A stretch of 38,119 nucleotides of DNA, taken from Actinomycetales bacterium (GTDB lineage: Bacteria; Actinomycetota; Actinomycetes; Actinomycetales; Quadrisphaeraceae). The position numbers and the translations under genes are program-made. Below are positions 15,435 through 22,727 of the stretch, one piece after another. The notes beneath the pieces are model-generated. The model did not search any database. It worked only from the letters and a program-made list of their open reading frames with translations, and was not told where the DNA came from. The stretch lies in contig JAKONK010000145.1 in assembly GCA_022701985.1 (NCBI GenBank), positions 1 to 38,119 of the forward strand. Reading direction: 5' to 3'. Within the stretch, counting starts at the first letter, position 1. Each line of letters opens with the position of its first letter.

Positions 15435-15853
15435 TGGCGGTCACGGGCTACGTCCCCGGTGTGTACGACATGTTCCACATCGGGCACCTGAACATCCTGC
15501 GCAGGGCGCGGGAGCAGTGCGACGTCCTCATCGCGGGGGCGGTCACCGACGACGTGGTGGAGCGCACGAAGGGCCGCCGCCCGGTGGTGCCGCTGTCCGA
15601 GCGGATGGAGATCCTCTCCAGCCTGACGGTGGTCGACCACGTGGCCGCCGACGACTGCGGGGCGGACAAGCTCCCGATGTGGCAGCGCCTGCACTTCGAC
15701 CTGCTCTTCAAGGGCGACGACTGGCGCGGCACGCCCAAGGGCGACCAGCTGGAGGCCAGCCTGCGCGCGGTGGGCGCCGACGTCGTGTACTTCCCGTACA
15801 CCGAGACCACCTCCAGCACGCTGCTGCGCGACCTCATCACCGCGCACGGATGA
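15434..15853 (+). CDS. TagD-like cytidylyltransferase/adenylyltransferase-family enzyme
   Basis: The 139-residue protein is a single nucleotidyltransferase domain. Near the N-terminus, GVYDMFHIGHLNIL holds the HxGH motif (H15, H18) used to bind the nucleotide triphosphate. Later, RMEILSSLTVVDHV, FKGDDWRGTPKGD and the terminal TSSTLLRDLI match the glycerol-3-phosphate cytidylyltransferase (TagD) group better than CoaD or NadD. It would make a CDP-polyol such as CDP-glycerol for the CDP-alcohol phosphotransferase encoded two genes upstream (inference). ATG 15434 overlaps the preceding stop (TGATG) with GAGGAG upstream. HldE-type or ethanolamine-phosphate cytidylyltransferase-like substrates are alternatives. 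Confidence 0.87.
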   Translation: MAVTGYVPGVYDMFHIGHLNILRRAREQCDVLIAGAVTDDVVERTKGRRPVVPLSERMEILSSLTVVDHVAADDCGADKLPMWQRLHFDLLFKGDDWRGTPKGDQLEASLRAVGADVVYFPYTETTSSTLLRDLITAHG

Positions 15854-15872
15854 CGAGGACCCTCAAGGGCGA

Positions 15873-17393
15873 GTGCACGGCTGCCGACACCCGAGCGTGG
15901 CAGCTGAGCACCCCGTGACCCCCGCGCCCGGCGGCCGGACCAGCACGGTCGACGTGCTGGCGGTCTTCGCCGCCCTGCGGCGCCGCGCTCCCCTGCTGCT
16001 GGTCGCGGTGGCCCTCGGCGGCTCGCTGGGCCTGGGGAACGCGCTGCTCGCGACCCCGATGTACACCTCCACGGCCACGGTCCTGTTCTCCCTGGACCGC
16101 GGGCAGTCGGTGAACGAGCTCGTGCAGGGCGCGAACTACGCCCAGACGCTGGTGCAGACCTACACGGAGGTGGCCACCGCTCCCGTGGTGCTCGGTCCGG
16201 TCGTCAGCGACCTGGACCTGGGCACGTCGCCCCAGCTGCTGGCCCGATCGATCGACGTCAAGGCACCGCTCAACACCACGCTCATGGACATCGAGGTGAC
16301 GCGGACCTCCGCGCCCGAGTCCGCCCGGATCGCCAACGCCGTCGCCGCGGAGCTCGCCCGGGCCGTCGCCTCGCTGGCCCCCGAGGACACCGAGGCCGGG
16401 ATCACCGTGCGGACCATCGCCCCCGCGGTGACCCCGGTGAACACGTCGTCCCCGAACAAGCCCCTGTCCCTCGCGACGGGGCTCGCGGTCGGCGGGGCGC
16501 TGGGCATCGCCCTGGTGCTGCTCCTCGAGGTCGTCCTGGCCACCACCACCGACCGCGCCGCGGTCGGCCGGGCGACCTCCAGCCCGGTCCTGGCGCTGGT
16601 CCCGCGCTCGCGCGCCGCGTCCGAGGACCGCGACCCGGCCGTGGTCGAGGCCCACCGCACCCTGCGCACCAACCTGTCCTTCCTCCACCGCCGCGGCAGC
16701 TCGCACGTGGTCGTCCTGACCTCGGCGGCGTCCGGGGACGGCAAGACCACGACGGCGATCGCGCTGGCCCGCAGCTCGGCCAGCACCGGCCAGCGGGTGC
16801 TGCTCGTCGACGCCGACCTGCGCCGGCCCGTCCTCGCCGACCGCCTCGGTCTGCTGGCGTCCGCGGGCCTGTCGACGGTGCTCACCGGTCGCGTGACCCT
16901 CGACGACGTGCTGCAGCCCGGGCCCGGCGGCATCGACGTCCTCGCCTCGGGCGTCTGCCCGCCGAACCCCAGCGAGCTGCTGGCCTCGACCGAGATGCGC
17001 GAGCTCCTCGAGCTGGCGCGCTCCCGCTACGACTGCGTGGTGCTCGACTGCGCGCCGGTGCTGCCGGTCACCGACGCCGCCGTCCTGGCGCGCCAGACCG
17101 ACGGCGCCGTCGTGGTCGTCGACGCCCGCCGCACGCAGGTCCGCGCGCTCGCCGAGGTCGACCTGCGCCTGCGCTCCGCCGGCGCCGCGGTCGCCGGCGT
17201 CATCATCAACCGCACCGCCAGGACCCGGTCGTCGTACTACGGCCAGCGCCGCAGCGCCTGGTGGAGCGGCCGGCGCACCGGCCTCGGCCGGGGCGGGCGT
17301 CCCGGCACCGGGCTCCGCTCCGGCGCCCCGGTCGCCCCGGTCGCCCCGGTCGCCCCGAACGCCTCGGTCGCCTCGAACGCCTCGGACGCCTGA
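15873..17393 (+). CDS. Wzz-type chain-length determinant fused to a BY-kinase
   Basis: The protein (506 residues from GTG 15873; GTG 15897 and 15915 are alternative starts, none with a strong ribosome binding site) controls polysaccharide chain length. A Wzz domain (about 25-230) is bounded by membrane helices near residues 45-65 and 200-225. The kinase domain follows with Walker A SAASGDGKTTT (about 284-294), Walker A' VLLVDADLRRP (about 309-319) and Walker B CVVLDCAPV (about 388-396). The tail lacks the usual tyrosine cluster, having only one YY pair in RSSYYGQRR, and ends in Ala/Val/Pro/Asn repeats encoded by 9-bp DNA repeats. The tyrosine phosphatase at 9050-9610 is the probable partner. 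Confidence 0.93.
   Translation: MHGCRHPSVAAEHPVTPAPGGRTSTVDVLAVFAALRRRAPLLLVAVALGGSLGLGNALLATPMYTSTATVLFSLDRGQSVNELVQGANYAQTLVQTYTEVATAPVVLGPVVSDLDLGTSPQLLARSIDVKAPLNTTLMDIEVTRTSAPESARIANAVAAELARAVASLAPEDTEAGITVRTIAPAVTPVNTSSPNKPLSLATGLAVGGALGIALVLLLEVVLATTTDRAAVGRATSSPVLALVPRSRAASEDRDPAVVEAHRTLRTNLSFLHRRGSSHVVVLTSAASGDGKTTTAIALARSSASTGQRVLLVDADLRRPVLADRLGLLASAGLSTVLTGRVTLDDVLQPGPGGIDVLASGVCPPNPSELLASTEMRELLELARSRYDCVVLDCAPVLPVTDAAVLARQTDGAVVVVDARRTQVRALAEVDLRLRSAGAAVAGVIINRTARTRSSYYGQRRSAWWSGRRTGLGRGGRPGTGLRSGAPVAPVAPVAPNASVASNASDA
17322..17390 (+). repeat. 9-bp tandem repeats at the 3' end of the BY-kinase gene
   Basis: About seven to eight units of the type GGTCGCCCC, drifting to GGTCGCCTC and GAACGCCTC, run to the stop codon. 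The reading frame is kept because the unit is 9 bp, giving a tail of repeated Ala-Pro-Val and then Ala-Ser-Val/Asn triplets. The first copies are almost identical, so unit number probably varies between strains by slippage (inference). Confidence 0.85.
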
Positions 17394-17395
17394 GC

Positions 17396-18700
17396 GTGGG
17401 CCGGTCGCGCGGGGGGTGGACCTTCGCGGCCCTCGTCTGGGGGTGCTGGGGCTACGCCCTGCTGCCGCGCCTCGTGCAGACCGCGACCGCCCCGAAGTTC
17501 CGCACCTCCGTCGGCGCCGAGCAGGCGTCCCTGACGCCGCTGGCGCAGCTGGTCCAGCTCGGTCTGCTGCTGGGCGTGCTCGCGCTGTGCGCGTTCGTGG
17601 TGGTCACCCACCTGCGACGGGTGCCCACCGACGGTGCCGGGGTGCTCCTGCTCAGCGCGGCCCTGTTCGCCTTCGGCACCTGGCGCGACGTCGTGGCCGG
17701 CGCCGTCCTGTCGCGCAACGACCTGCTCATCCCCTCCGTGGTCCTCGCCGTCTGGCTCCTGCGGCCCCGGCGCCGCGACCTGGCCGTCCTGGGGTGGGTC
17801 GTGCTCGCCTCGGCGGTGCTCAACGGCGCGGTCGGGGCGCTGGTGCCGGGGGGCCTGTTCCGCCACGAGGACGGGGGCCTGATCGCTCCCGAGAAGCAGA
17901 TCCTGCCCGGCGGCGTCCTCGTCGGGGTCTTCGCGCAGGGCAACAACCTCGGACAGCTCCTCAGCCTCGGCCTGCCGACCGTCGCCTTCCTCCCCCGGCG
18001 CTGGCGCGCGCCCGCCGTCGTGGTCGTCGCGGGCGTGGTCCTGTGGTCCGCCTCCCGGTCCTCCCTGCTGGCGGTGGTGGCCGCAGGCGGGGTCTTCCTC
18101 CTGCTCAGCCGCGGTGGTCCGCTCTGGCGCGGTGCCGCGGCCGCAGCCTCCCTGGTGGGCCTGGGCGCGGTGCTGGTGCTGCTGCCGCTGCTGACCTCCG
18201 ACCCCACCGCCTTCTCGAACCGCGGCTACATCTGGGCCGTCAGCCTCGACGCCTGGCGCGACCAGCCCCTCATCGGCTGGGGGTCCGGCTACTACACCGC
18301 CATCGGCCAGTACGTGAACCCCCTCGGCGGTACCGCCTGGCACGGCCACAACAGCGTCGTGCAGCTGCTGGTGACCGGTGGGCTGGTCCAGGTCTCGCTG
18401 GTCGCGGTGCTCGCCGTCCTCCTCCTGCACCGGTGCACCGCGGCCGCCGCCGCGGGCTGGTCCTGGCCGGCCGCGCAGGTCGCCGCGCTGTTCGTGTCGG
18501 GCACCCTCGAGTTCTCCTTCGGCGTGGTCGACCGCCAGATCCTCATGACGTCGGTGCTCGTCCCGCTGGTCGCGATCCTCGTCAGCCGCCCCGACGAGGA
18601 CCAGGGCTCGGAGAGCCCCCAGGCGCCGCCGGACGCCGAGGGCGAGGCCCCGGGGCGCGACCCGGAGCCGGTCGGCCCCCACCTGGTCGGCGCCCGGTGA
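17396..18700 (+). CDS. O-antigen ligase/polymerase family protein (Wzy-like)
   Basis: This 434-residue protein has 10-12 predicted membrane helices. A large extracytoplasmic loop (about residues 270-325) carries the Wzy_C-type pattern: SNRGYIWAVSLDAWRDQP, LIGWGSGYYTAIGQ and WHGHNSVVQLLVTGG, including the conserved Arg and His-Asn. Another family block is FAQGNNLGQLLSLGLP. Position between chain-length regulator and flippase supports repeat-unit polymerase over ligase. GTG 17396 begins 2 bases after the BY-kinase stop. The C-terminal ~45 residues are an acidic, Pro-rich cytoplasmic tail. Confidence 0.88.
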   Translation: MGRSRGGWTFAALVWGCWGYALLPRLVQTATAPKFRTSVGAEQASLTPLAQLVQLGLLLGVLALCAFVVVTHLRRVPTDGAGVLLLSAALFAFGTWRDVVAGAVLSRNDLLIPSVVLAVWLLRPRRRDLAVLGWVVLASAVLNGAVGALVPGGLFRHEDGGLIAPEKQILPGGVLVGVFAQGNNLGQLLSLGLPTVAFLPRRWRAPAVVVVAGVVLWSASRSSLLAVVAAGGVFLLLSRGGPLWRGAAAAASLVGLGAVLVLLPLLTSDPTAFSNRGYIWAVSLDAWRDQPLIGWGSGYYTAIGQYVNPLGGTAWHGHNSVVQLLVTGGLVQVSLVAVLAVLLLHRCTAAAAAGWSWPAAQVAALFVSGTLEFSFGVVDRQILMTSVLVPLVAILVSRPDEDQGSESPQAPPDAEGEAPGRDPEPVGPHLVGAR

Positions 18701-20286
18701 GCGCCCTCCGCCGCGAGCGCCGCGGCAGCGGGGAGAGGTCGCTGGGCGACGCCGCCGCCTCCGGCACCCGCGTGACGCTCGCCTCGCAGGCGGTCCGCGT
18801 GGTCGTGCAGGTCGGGTCGGTCGCCGTGCTGGCGCGGCTCCTCACGCCAGCGGAGTTCGGCCTGGTCGCCATGGTGACCGCCGTCCTCGGGATCGCCGAG
18901 ATCCTCCGGGACTCCGGCCTCATGACGGCGGCGGTGCAGGCCAAGACCCTCAGCCGCGACGAGCAGACCAACCTCTTCTGGGTCAACACCGGGCTGGGGG
19001 CGCTGTGCGCCGCAGCGGGCGTCGCCGCCACCCCCCTCGTGGTCGCGGCCTACGGCGAGGAGCGCCTCGCGCCGCTGGTGGTGGCGCTGTCGGTGGTGTT
19101 CTTCATCAGCGGCGTCTCCACGCAGTTCCGGGCCGACCTCTCGCGGTCGCTGCGCTTCGGGGCCCTCTCGGTCACCGACGTCACCGCCCAGCTCGCGGGC
19201 GTGGCGGCGGCCGTCGGCACCGCCCTCGCGGGGGGCGGGGTCTGGGCGCTGGTCGCCCAGCAGCTGGTGCAGGCGCTCACGGCGTGCGTCGCGAACGCGG
19301 TCTCCTCGGACTTCCGCCCCGGGCTGCCCCGTCGCGGCGCGCCCCTCGGCCGCTTCTTCCGGGTCGGCGGGAGCCTCCTGGGCGCGCGCTCGATCTCCTA
19401 CGTCACCCAGAACATCGACAACATCGCCCTCGGCGTCGTCGCCGGTCCGGTGCAGCTGGGCCTGTACTCCCGGGGCTACCAGCTGCTCATGGTGCCGCTG
19501 GCGCAGATCAACACGCCGCTCTCGCGCATCGCCCTGCCGGTGCTGGGGCGCGCCCACCGCGAGGGCGCGGGCTACGAGCACTACGTCGCCCGCGCCCAGC
19601 TGGCGGGCTGCTACGTCACCGCCACCGTCTTCGCCGTCGCCGCCGGGCTCGCCGCTCCGCTGGTGGCGGTCCTGTTCGGACCGGCGTGGAGCGCCGCCGC
19701 GCCCGTCTTCGCAGCGCTCGCGGTCGGGGGCGTCTTCCGGGCCGTCCAGCAGCTGGCCTACTGGCTGTACGTGTCCTCCGGCAGCACGGGTGCGCAGCTG
19801 CGCATGTCCCTGGCCACCCAGCCGGTGATCATCGCGGCGATCCTGGTGGGCCTGCACTGGGGCGCGCTGGGGGTGGCCGTGGGGCACTCGGCGGGCTACC
19901 TGGTGTTCTGGGTGGTCTCGCTCCACCTGGGCGCCCGGGCCGCGGGGGTCCCCGCCGCGCCGCTGTTCCGCACCGCGGGGCGCGCGCTGCTGCTGGTGGC
20001 CCTCCCGGTGGGCTCCGCCGCGTGGCTGGGCGGTCTGGTGCCCGGCTCCCCCCTGCTGCAGATCGCCGCGGGGCTGCTGGCGGCCGCCGCTGCCGCGGGG
20101 GTGGTGGCGCTGTGCGCGCCCGCCGTGCGCCGCGACCTCGACCAGGTGCGTCGCACCGCGCTGCGCGTCGCGCGCGGCGGCGGGCCGCGCCGCCCCGCAG
20201 CGGCGGCCACGGCCCCCGCGGTGGTCGACCCGCAGACGTCACCGACGCTGCCCCCGACCACCCCTCCGGCCCCGCCGACCGCCTGA
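18697..20286 (+). CDS. Wzx-type polysaccharide flippase (MOP superfamily)
   Basis: The 529-residue protein has about 12-14 membrane helices and belongs to the polysaccharide-transporter (WzxC-like) branch of the MOP superfamily. Family blocks seen are GTRVTLASQAVRVVVQVGSVAVLARLLTPAEFGLVAM near the N-terminus, RDSGLMTAAVQAKTLSRDEQTNLFWVN, and LGARSISYVTQNIDNIALGVVAGPVQLGLYSRGYQL in the middle. It would flip the undecaprenyl-linked repeat unit across the membrane. GTG 18697 overlaps the polymerase stop (GTGA). The last ~50 residues are an Arg- then Pro/Thr-rich cytoplasmic tail. It is the last gene of the rightward operon and converges on a GT2 gene 16 bases away. Confidence 0.92.
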   Translation: MSALRRERRGSGERSLGDAAASGTRVTLASQAVRVVVQVGSVAVLARLLTPAEFGLVAMVTAVLGIAEILRDSGLMTAAVQAKTLSRDEQTNLFWVNTGLGALCAAAGVAATPLVVAAYGEERLAPLVVALSVVFFISGVSTQFRADLSRSLRFGALSVTDVTAQLAGVAAAVGTALAGGGVWALVAQQLVQALTACVANAVSSDFRPGLPRRGAPLGRFFRVGGSLLGARSISYVTQNIDNIALGVVAGPVQLGLYSRGYQLLMVPLAQINTPLSRIALPVLGRAHREGAGYEHYVARAQLAGCYVTATVFAVAAGLAAPLVAVLFGPAWSAAAPVFAALAVGGVFRAVQQLAYWLYVSSGSTGAQLRMSLATQPVIIAAILVGLHWGALGVAVGHSAGYLVFWVVSLHLGARAAGVPAAPLFRTAGRALLLVALPVGSAAWLGGLVPGSPLLQIAAGLLAAAAAAGVVALCAPAVRRDLDQVRRTALRVARGGGPRRPAAAATAPAVVDPQTSPTLPPTTPPAPPTA

Positions 20287-20302
20287 GCGGCCGGCGGGGA
20301 GG

Positions 20303-21265
20303 TCAGCCCGCGGTGGGCCGGCGGTACTCCACGTAGGCCGACCCGAACGCCCCGGTGAGCACGCCCAGGCCGCGGGCCGCGGTGCGCGCCCCCTTGGCCT
20401 GGTGCGTCCGCGAGCGCAGCACCGCACCGGCCGCGGCGCGGGCGCCACCTCCGAGCAGGCGCACGAGCGCCACGGGCAGCAGCCGGACGCGGACGACGAA
20501 CCGCTGGGCCGGGCTGCCGGCCAGCGCCAGCGAGGTGCGGCTCCACGAGTTGCCGCTGCGCAGGGCGCGGCGGAGCACCCAGCCCCGTGTGACGCGGGCT
20601 GCGGGAACCTCGTCGACCACCAGGGCCTCGTCGCACCACAGCATCGCGGCGCCGCTGGCGGTGAGCTGGCGCGTGAAGAGGGTGTCCGACCCTCCGCTGA
20701 GCCCGAACCGCTCGTCGAAGCGCAGCCCGAGGCGGTCGACGACCGCGACGTCGAGCAGGAGGTTGTTGGTGGCGGCGACGTCGACGCGGGTGCCGGTGGC
20801 GGGGCGGCGGCGGGCGAAGAAGTCGCCGGCGGCCACCCACGCGTCGGGCTCGACGGCGAAGCGCGAGACGACGGGGCCCACGACCGCTGCGGCGCCCGTG
20901 GCGGCCTGCTGGCGCAGCAGGTGGTCGAGCCAGCCCGCGACGGGGCGCTCGTCGTCGTCGATGAAGACCAGAAGGTCGGCGCCGGCCTCGTCGAGGGCGC
21001 GGTTGCGGGCAGCGGCGATGCCCGGGGTCGGCTCGTGGGCGTAGCGCACCTGGACCGGGGCGCCGGCCGCGACGCCCTCGACCAGCGCCCGGGCCCCGGC
21101 GTCGGGGTCGTTGTCGACGACCAGCACCCCCGCCCGGCGTCCGTCGGCCTCGGCGCGCACGGCCTGCGCCACCAGCTCCGGCAGGAGCGCGGCGAGGTCG
21201 TCGGGGCGGCGGTAGGTCAGCACGGCGACCACCGCCGAGGGGGGTGCGTCGGTGGAGGGGGTCAC
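20303..21265 (-). CDS. family 2 glycosyltransferase, paralog of the gene at 11786-12769
   Basis: The 320-residue GT-A enzyme opens with AVVAVLTYRRPDDLAALLPELV, then VLVVDNDPDAGARALV, HEPTPGIAAARNRALDEAG, the DXD-type LLVFIDDDERPVAGWLDHLL, NNLLLDVAVVDRLGLRFDERF, GLSGGSDTLFTRQL and WCDEALVVDEVP. It ends in GSAYVEYRRP. Block order and wording match the other GT2 closely, so the two arose by duplication. GTG 21265 has AGAGGAGA upstream and overlaps the GT4 stop (GTGA), so the two glycosyltransferases are translated together. Donor and acceptor sugars are unknown. Confidence 0.9.
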   Translation of the reverse strand: MTPSTDAPPSAVVAVLTYRRPDDLAALLPELVAQAVRAEADGRRAGVLVVDNDPDAGARALVEGVAAGAPVQVRYAHEPTPGIAAARNRALDEAGADLLVFIDDDERPVAGWLDHLLRQQAATGAAAVVGPVVSRFAVEPDAWVAAGDFFARRRPATGTRVDVAATNNLLLDVAVVDRLGLRFDERFGLSGGSDTLFTRQLTASGAAMLWCDEALVVDEVPAARVTRGWVLRRALRSGNSWSRTSLALAGSPAQRFVVRVRLLPVALVRLLGGGARAAAGAVLRSRTHQAKGARTAARGLGVLTGAFGSAYVEYRRPTAG

Positions 21266-22503
21266 CGGGTCTCCTCTGCTGGTGGAACGGCTGGTGGTGC
21301 GGCGGGGGCGACGGCTCGCGCAGCGGCGCGGCGCTGCAGCACCTCGACCACCTGCGCGCGGTAGCGGGAGGGTGCGTACCGGGCGGCGGCCGCTGCGGCG
21401 TCCTCGACGGCGAGCGCGGACGACCGGTCGAGGTCGGCGCCGACCTCGCGGACGGCGGCGGCGAGCGCCGCCGGGTCACCGGGGGGCACCGACCGGGCGC
21501 TGGCGGCGCCCTCGACCGCCTCGGGCAGCCCGCCGACGCGGCTGGCGACCACGGGGCGCGCGGCGAGCAGCCCCTCCACAGCGGTGTTGCCGAACGGCTC
21601 GGGGAGCACGGAGGGCACCAGCAGCGCGTCGCAGGCGGCCAGGTGGTCCCAGACGCCGTCGCTGAACGCGTGGCGCTCGACGCGCCCGCGCAGCTGCGGC
21701 AGCGCCAGCCGGCGGTCGAGCTCCGCGGCCACCTCGACGTGCTCGGCGTAGACGCTCCCGAGCAGGGTCAGGACGACGTCCTCGCCATCGGCGACCAGCT
21801 GCTCGAGGGCGTCGAGGGCCACCAGCACGCCCTTGCGCTCGGAGAGCCGGCCCACGTAGAGCAGGCGCAGCGGCTCCCCCGCGGCGCGGGTGCGCGGCCG
21901 GGGTGGTGCGGGCGGCCCGACGACGCCGTTGAGCACGACACCGGAGCGTCCGCCCAGGCTCGGCCAGGAGCCGGTCAGGACGCCGAGCGCGTAGCTGCTG
22001 TTCACGACCAGCTCGTCGGCGAGGAGCAGCGGTGCCGCCAGGACGCGGCGCACGAGGGCGGGCGCGCTGCCCTCGGCCTCGTGGACGTGGCAGACCACCG
22101 GGGTGCGGCTGAGCCGGGCGAGCACGAGCCACAGCGGGGTGGTGAGGGTGCTGACGCAGACGACGTCGGGGCGGGCGCGGCGCAGCGCGCGCCAGCCGGG
22201 CCCCAGTGCGGCAAGAGCGCTGCCGGCCAGGCGGACCAGCCCCCCGGGCGTGGTCGCCGACTTGCGCAGCACGGGGGTGGCGACCAGGTGGCACTCGGCC
22301 CCCGCGGCGCGGACCCGCTCGTGCAGGGGGCCCGGCTCGCCGAGGAGGACCGTGACCCGCCAGCCGGCGCGGACCAGCCCGGTGACCGACTCCAGCAGCA
22401 TCCGGTCCGAGCCGTACAGCTCGGCACTGGGGTGCGTGACGAGCGCACGGGGCCGGACGTCCATGCGCTGGGCGCTGCGGCGGGCTGCGCGGGCTGTCGG
22501 CAC
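21262..22503 (-). CDS. family 4 glycosyltransferase (GT-B fold)
   Basis: The 413-residue protein begins with RALVTHPSAELYGSDRMLLESVTGL, the N-terminal GT-B pattern with a Gly-Ser donor-side loop, and has VCHVHEAEGSAP in the first domain. The second domain contains RLLYVGRLSERKGVLVALDALEQL and the EX7E-type block EPFGNTAVEGLLAARPVVAS with GGLPEAVEG. Start choice: GTG 22503 is preceded by GAGGAG, while ATG 22464 has no ribosome binding site and the frame upstream of 22503 is not family-like. It is translationally coupled to the GT2 gene downstream. A GGTCAC-N5-GTGACC inverted repeat (22558-22574) lies 55 bases upstream of the start. Confidence 0.9.
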   Translation of the reverse strand: MPTARAARRSAQRMDVRPRALVTHPSAELYGSDRMLLESVTGLVRAGWRVTVLLGEPGPLHERVRAAGAECHLVATPVLRKSATTPGGLVRLAGSALAALGPGWRALRRARPDVVCVSTLTTPLWLVLARLSRTPVVCHVHEAEGSAPALVRRVLAAPLLLADELVVNSSYALGVLTGSWPSLGGRSGVVLNGVVGPPAPPRPRTRAAGEPLRLLYVGRLSERKGVLVALDALEQLVADGEDVVLTLLGSVYAEHVEVAAELDRRLALPQLRGRVERHAFSDGVWDHLAACDALLVPSVLPEPFGNTAVEGLLAARPVVASRVGGLPEAVEGAASARSVPPGDPAALAAAVREVGADLDRSSALAVEDAAAAAARYAPSRYRAQVVEVLQRRAAARAVAPAAPPAVPPAEETR

Positions 22504-22557
22504 GCTCTCCTCGTCCCTCTGCTCGGGTGTGTCGGTGGTGGTCGCTGAGACCAGTGT

Positions 22558-22574
22558 GGTCACTTCGGGTGACC
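22558..22574. promoter_or_regulatory. inverted repeat upstream of the GT4-GT2 pair
   Basis: GGTCAC-TTCGG-GTGACC is a perfect 6-bp dyad in the leader region of the GT4 gene. It could be an operator or a short RNA hairpin. The rest of the 224-base gap between the giant surface gene and the GT4 gene holds a strong hairpin at 22647-22686. Confidence 0.3.
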
Positions 22575-22646
22575 TCGGGAACCGCTCCGGCTCCGCTCCC
22601 CTCGTCCGGGTGACCATCCGCGCCCGTGCGGCGCAGGAGCCGAGCA

Positions 22647-22686
22647 CGCGCAGAGCCCGCCCCCGGACGGGGGCGGGCTCTGCGCG
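22647..22686 (-). terminator. 18-bp perfect hairpin after the giant surface protein gene
   Basis: Bases 22647-22664 pair without mismatch with 22669-22686 around the 4-base loop GGAC; the core arms are CCCGCCCCC and GGGGGCGGG. It begins 41 bases past the stop of the 1825-residue protein gene. There is no T-run, as is often so in very G+C-rich actinobacteria. It separates the giant gene from the GT4-GT2 pair, which therefore probably has its own promoter. Confidence 0.7.
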
Positions 22687-22727
22687 TCCTGCGCGGTCGG
22701 GCTGCGCTCAGCCGACCGTGCTGCGGG

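Noticed and set aside
15434-15853. Phosphopantetheine adenylyltransferase (CoaD)
   Set aside because: The HxGH fold is shared, but the KGDDW block, the C-terminal TSSTLLR and the operon context fit the TagD-like group better.
20279-20290. A hairpin at the end of the flippase gene
   Set aside because: It is only a 4-bp stem across the stop codon, too weak to call.
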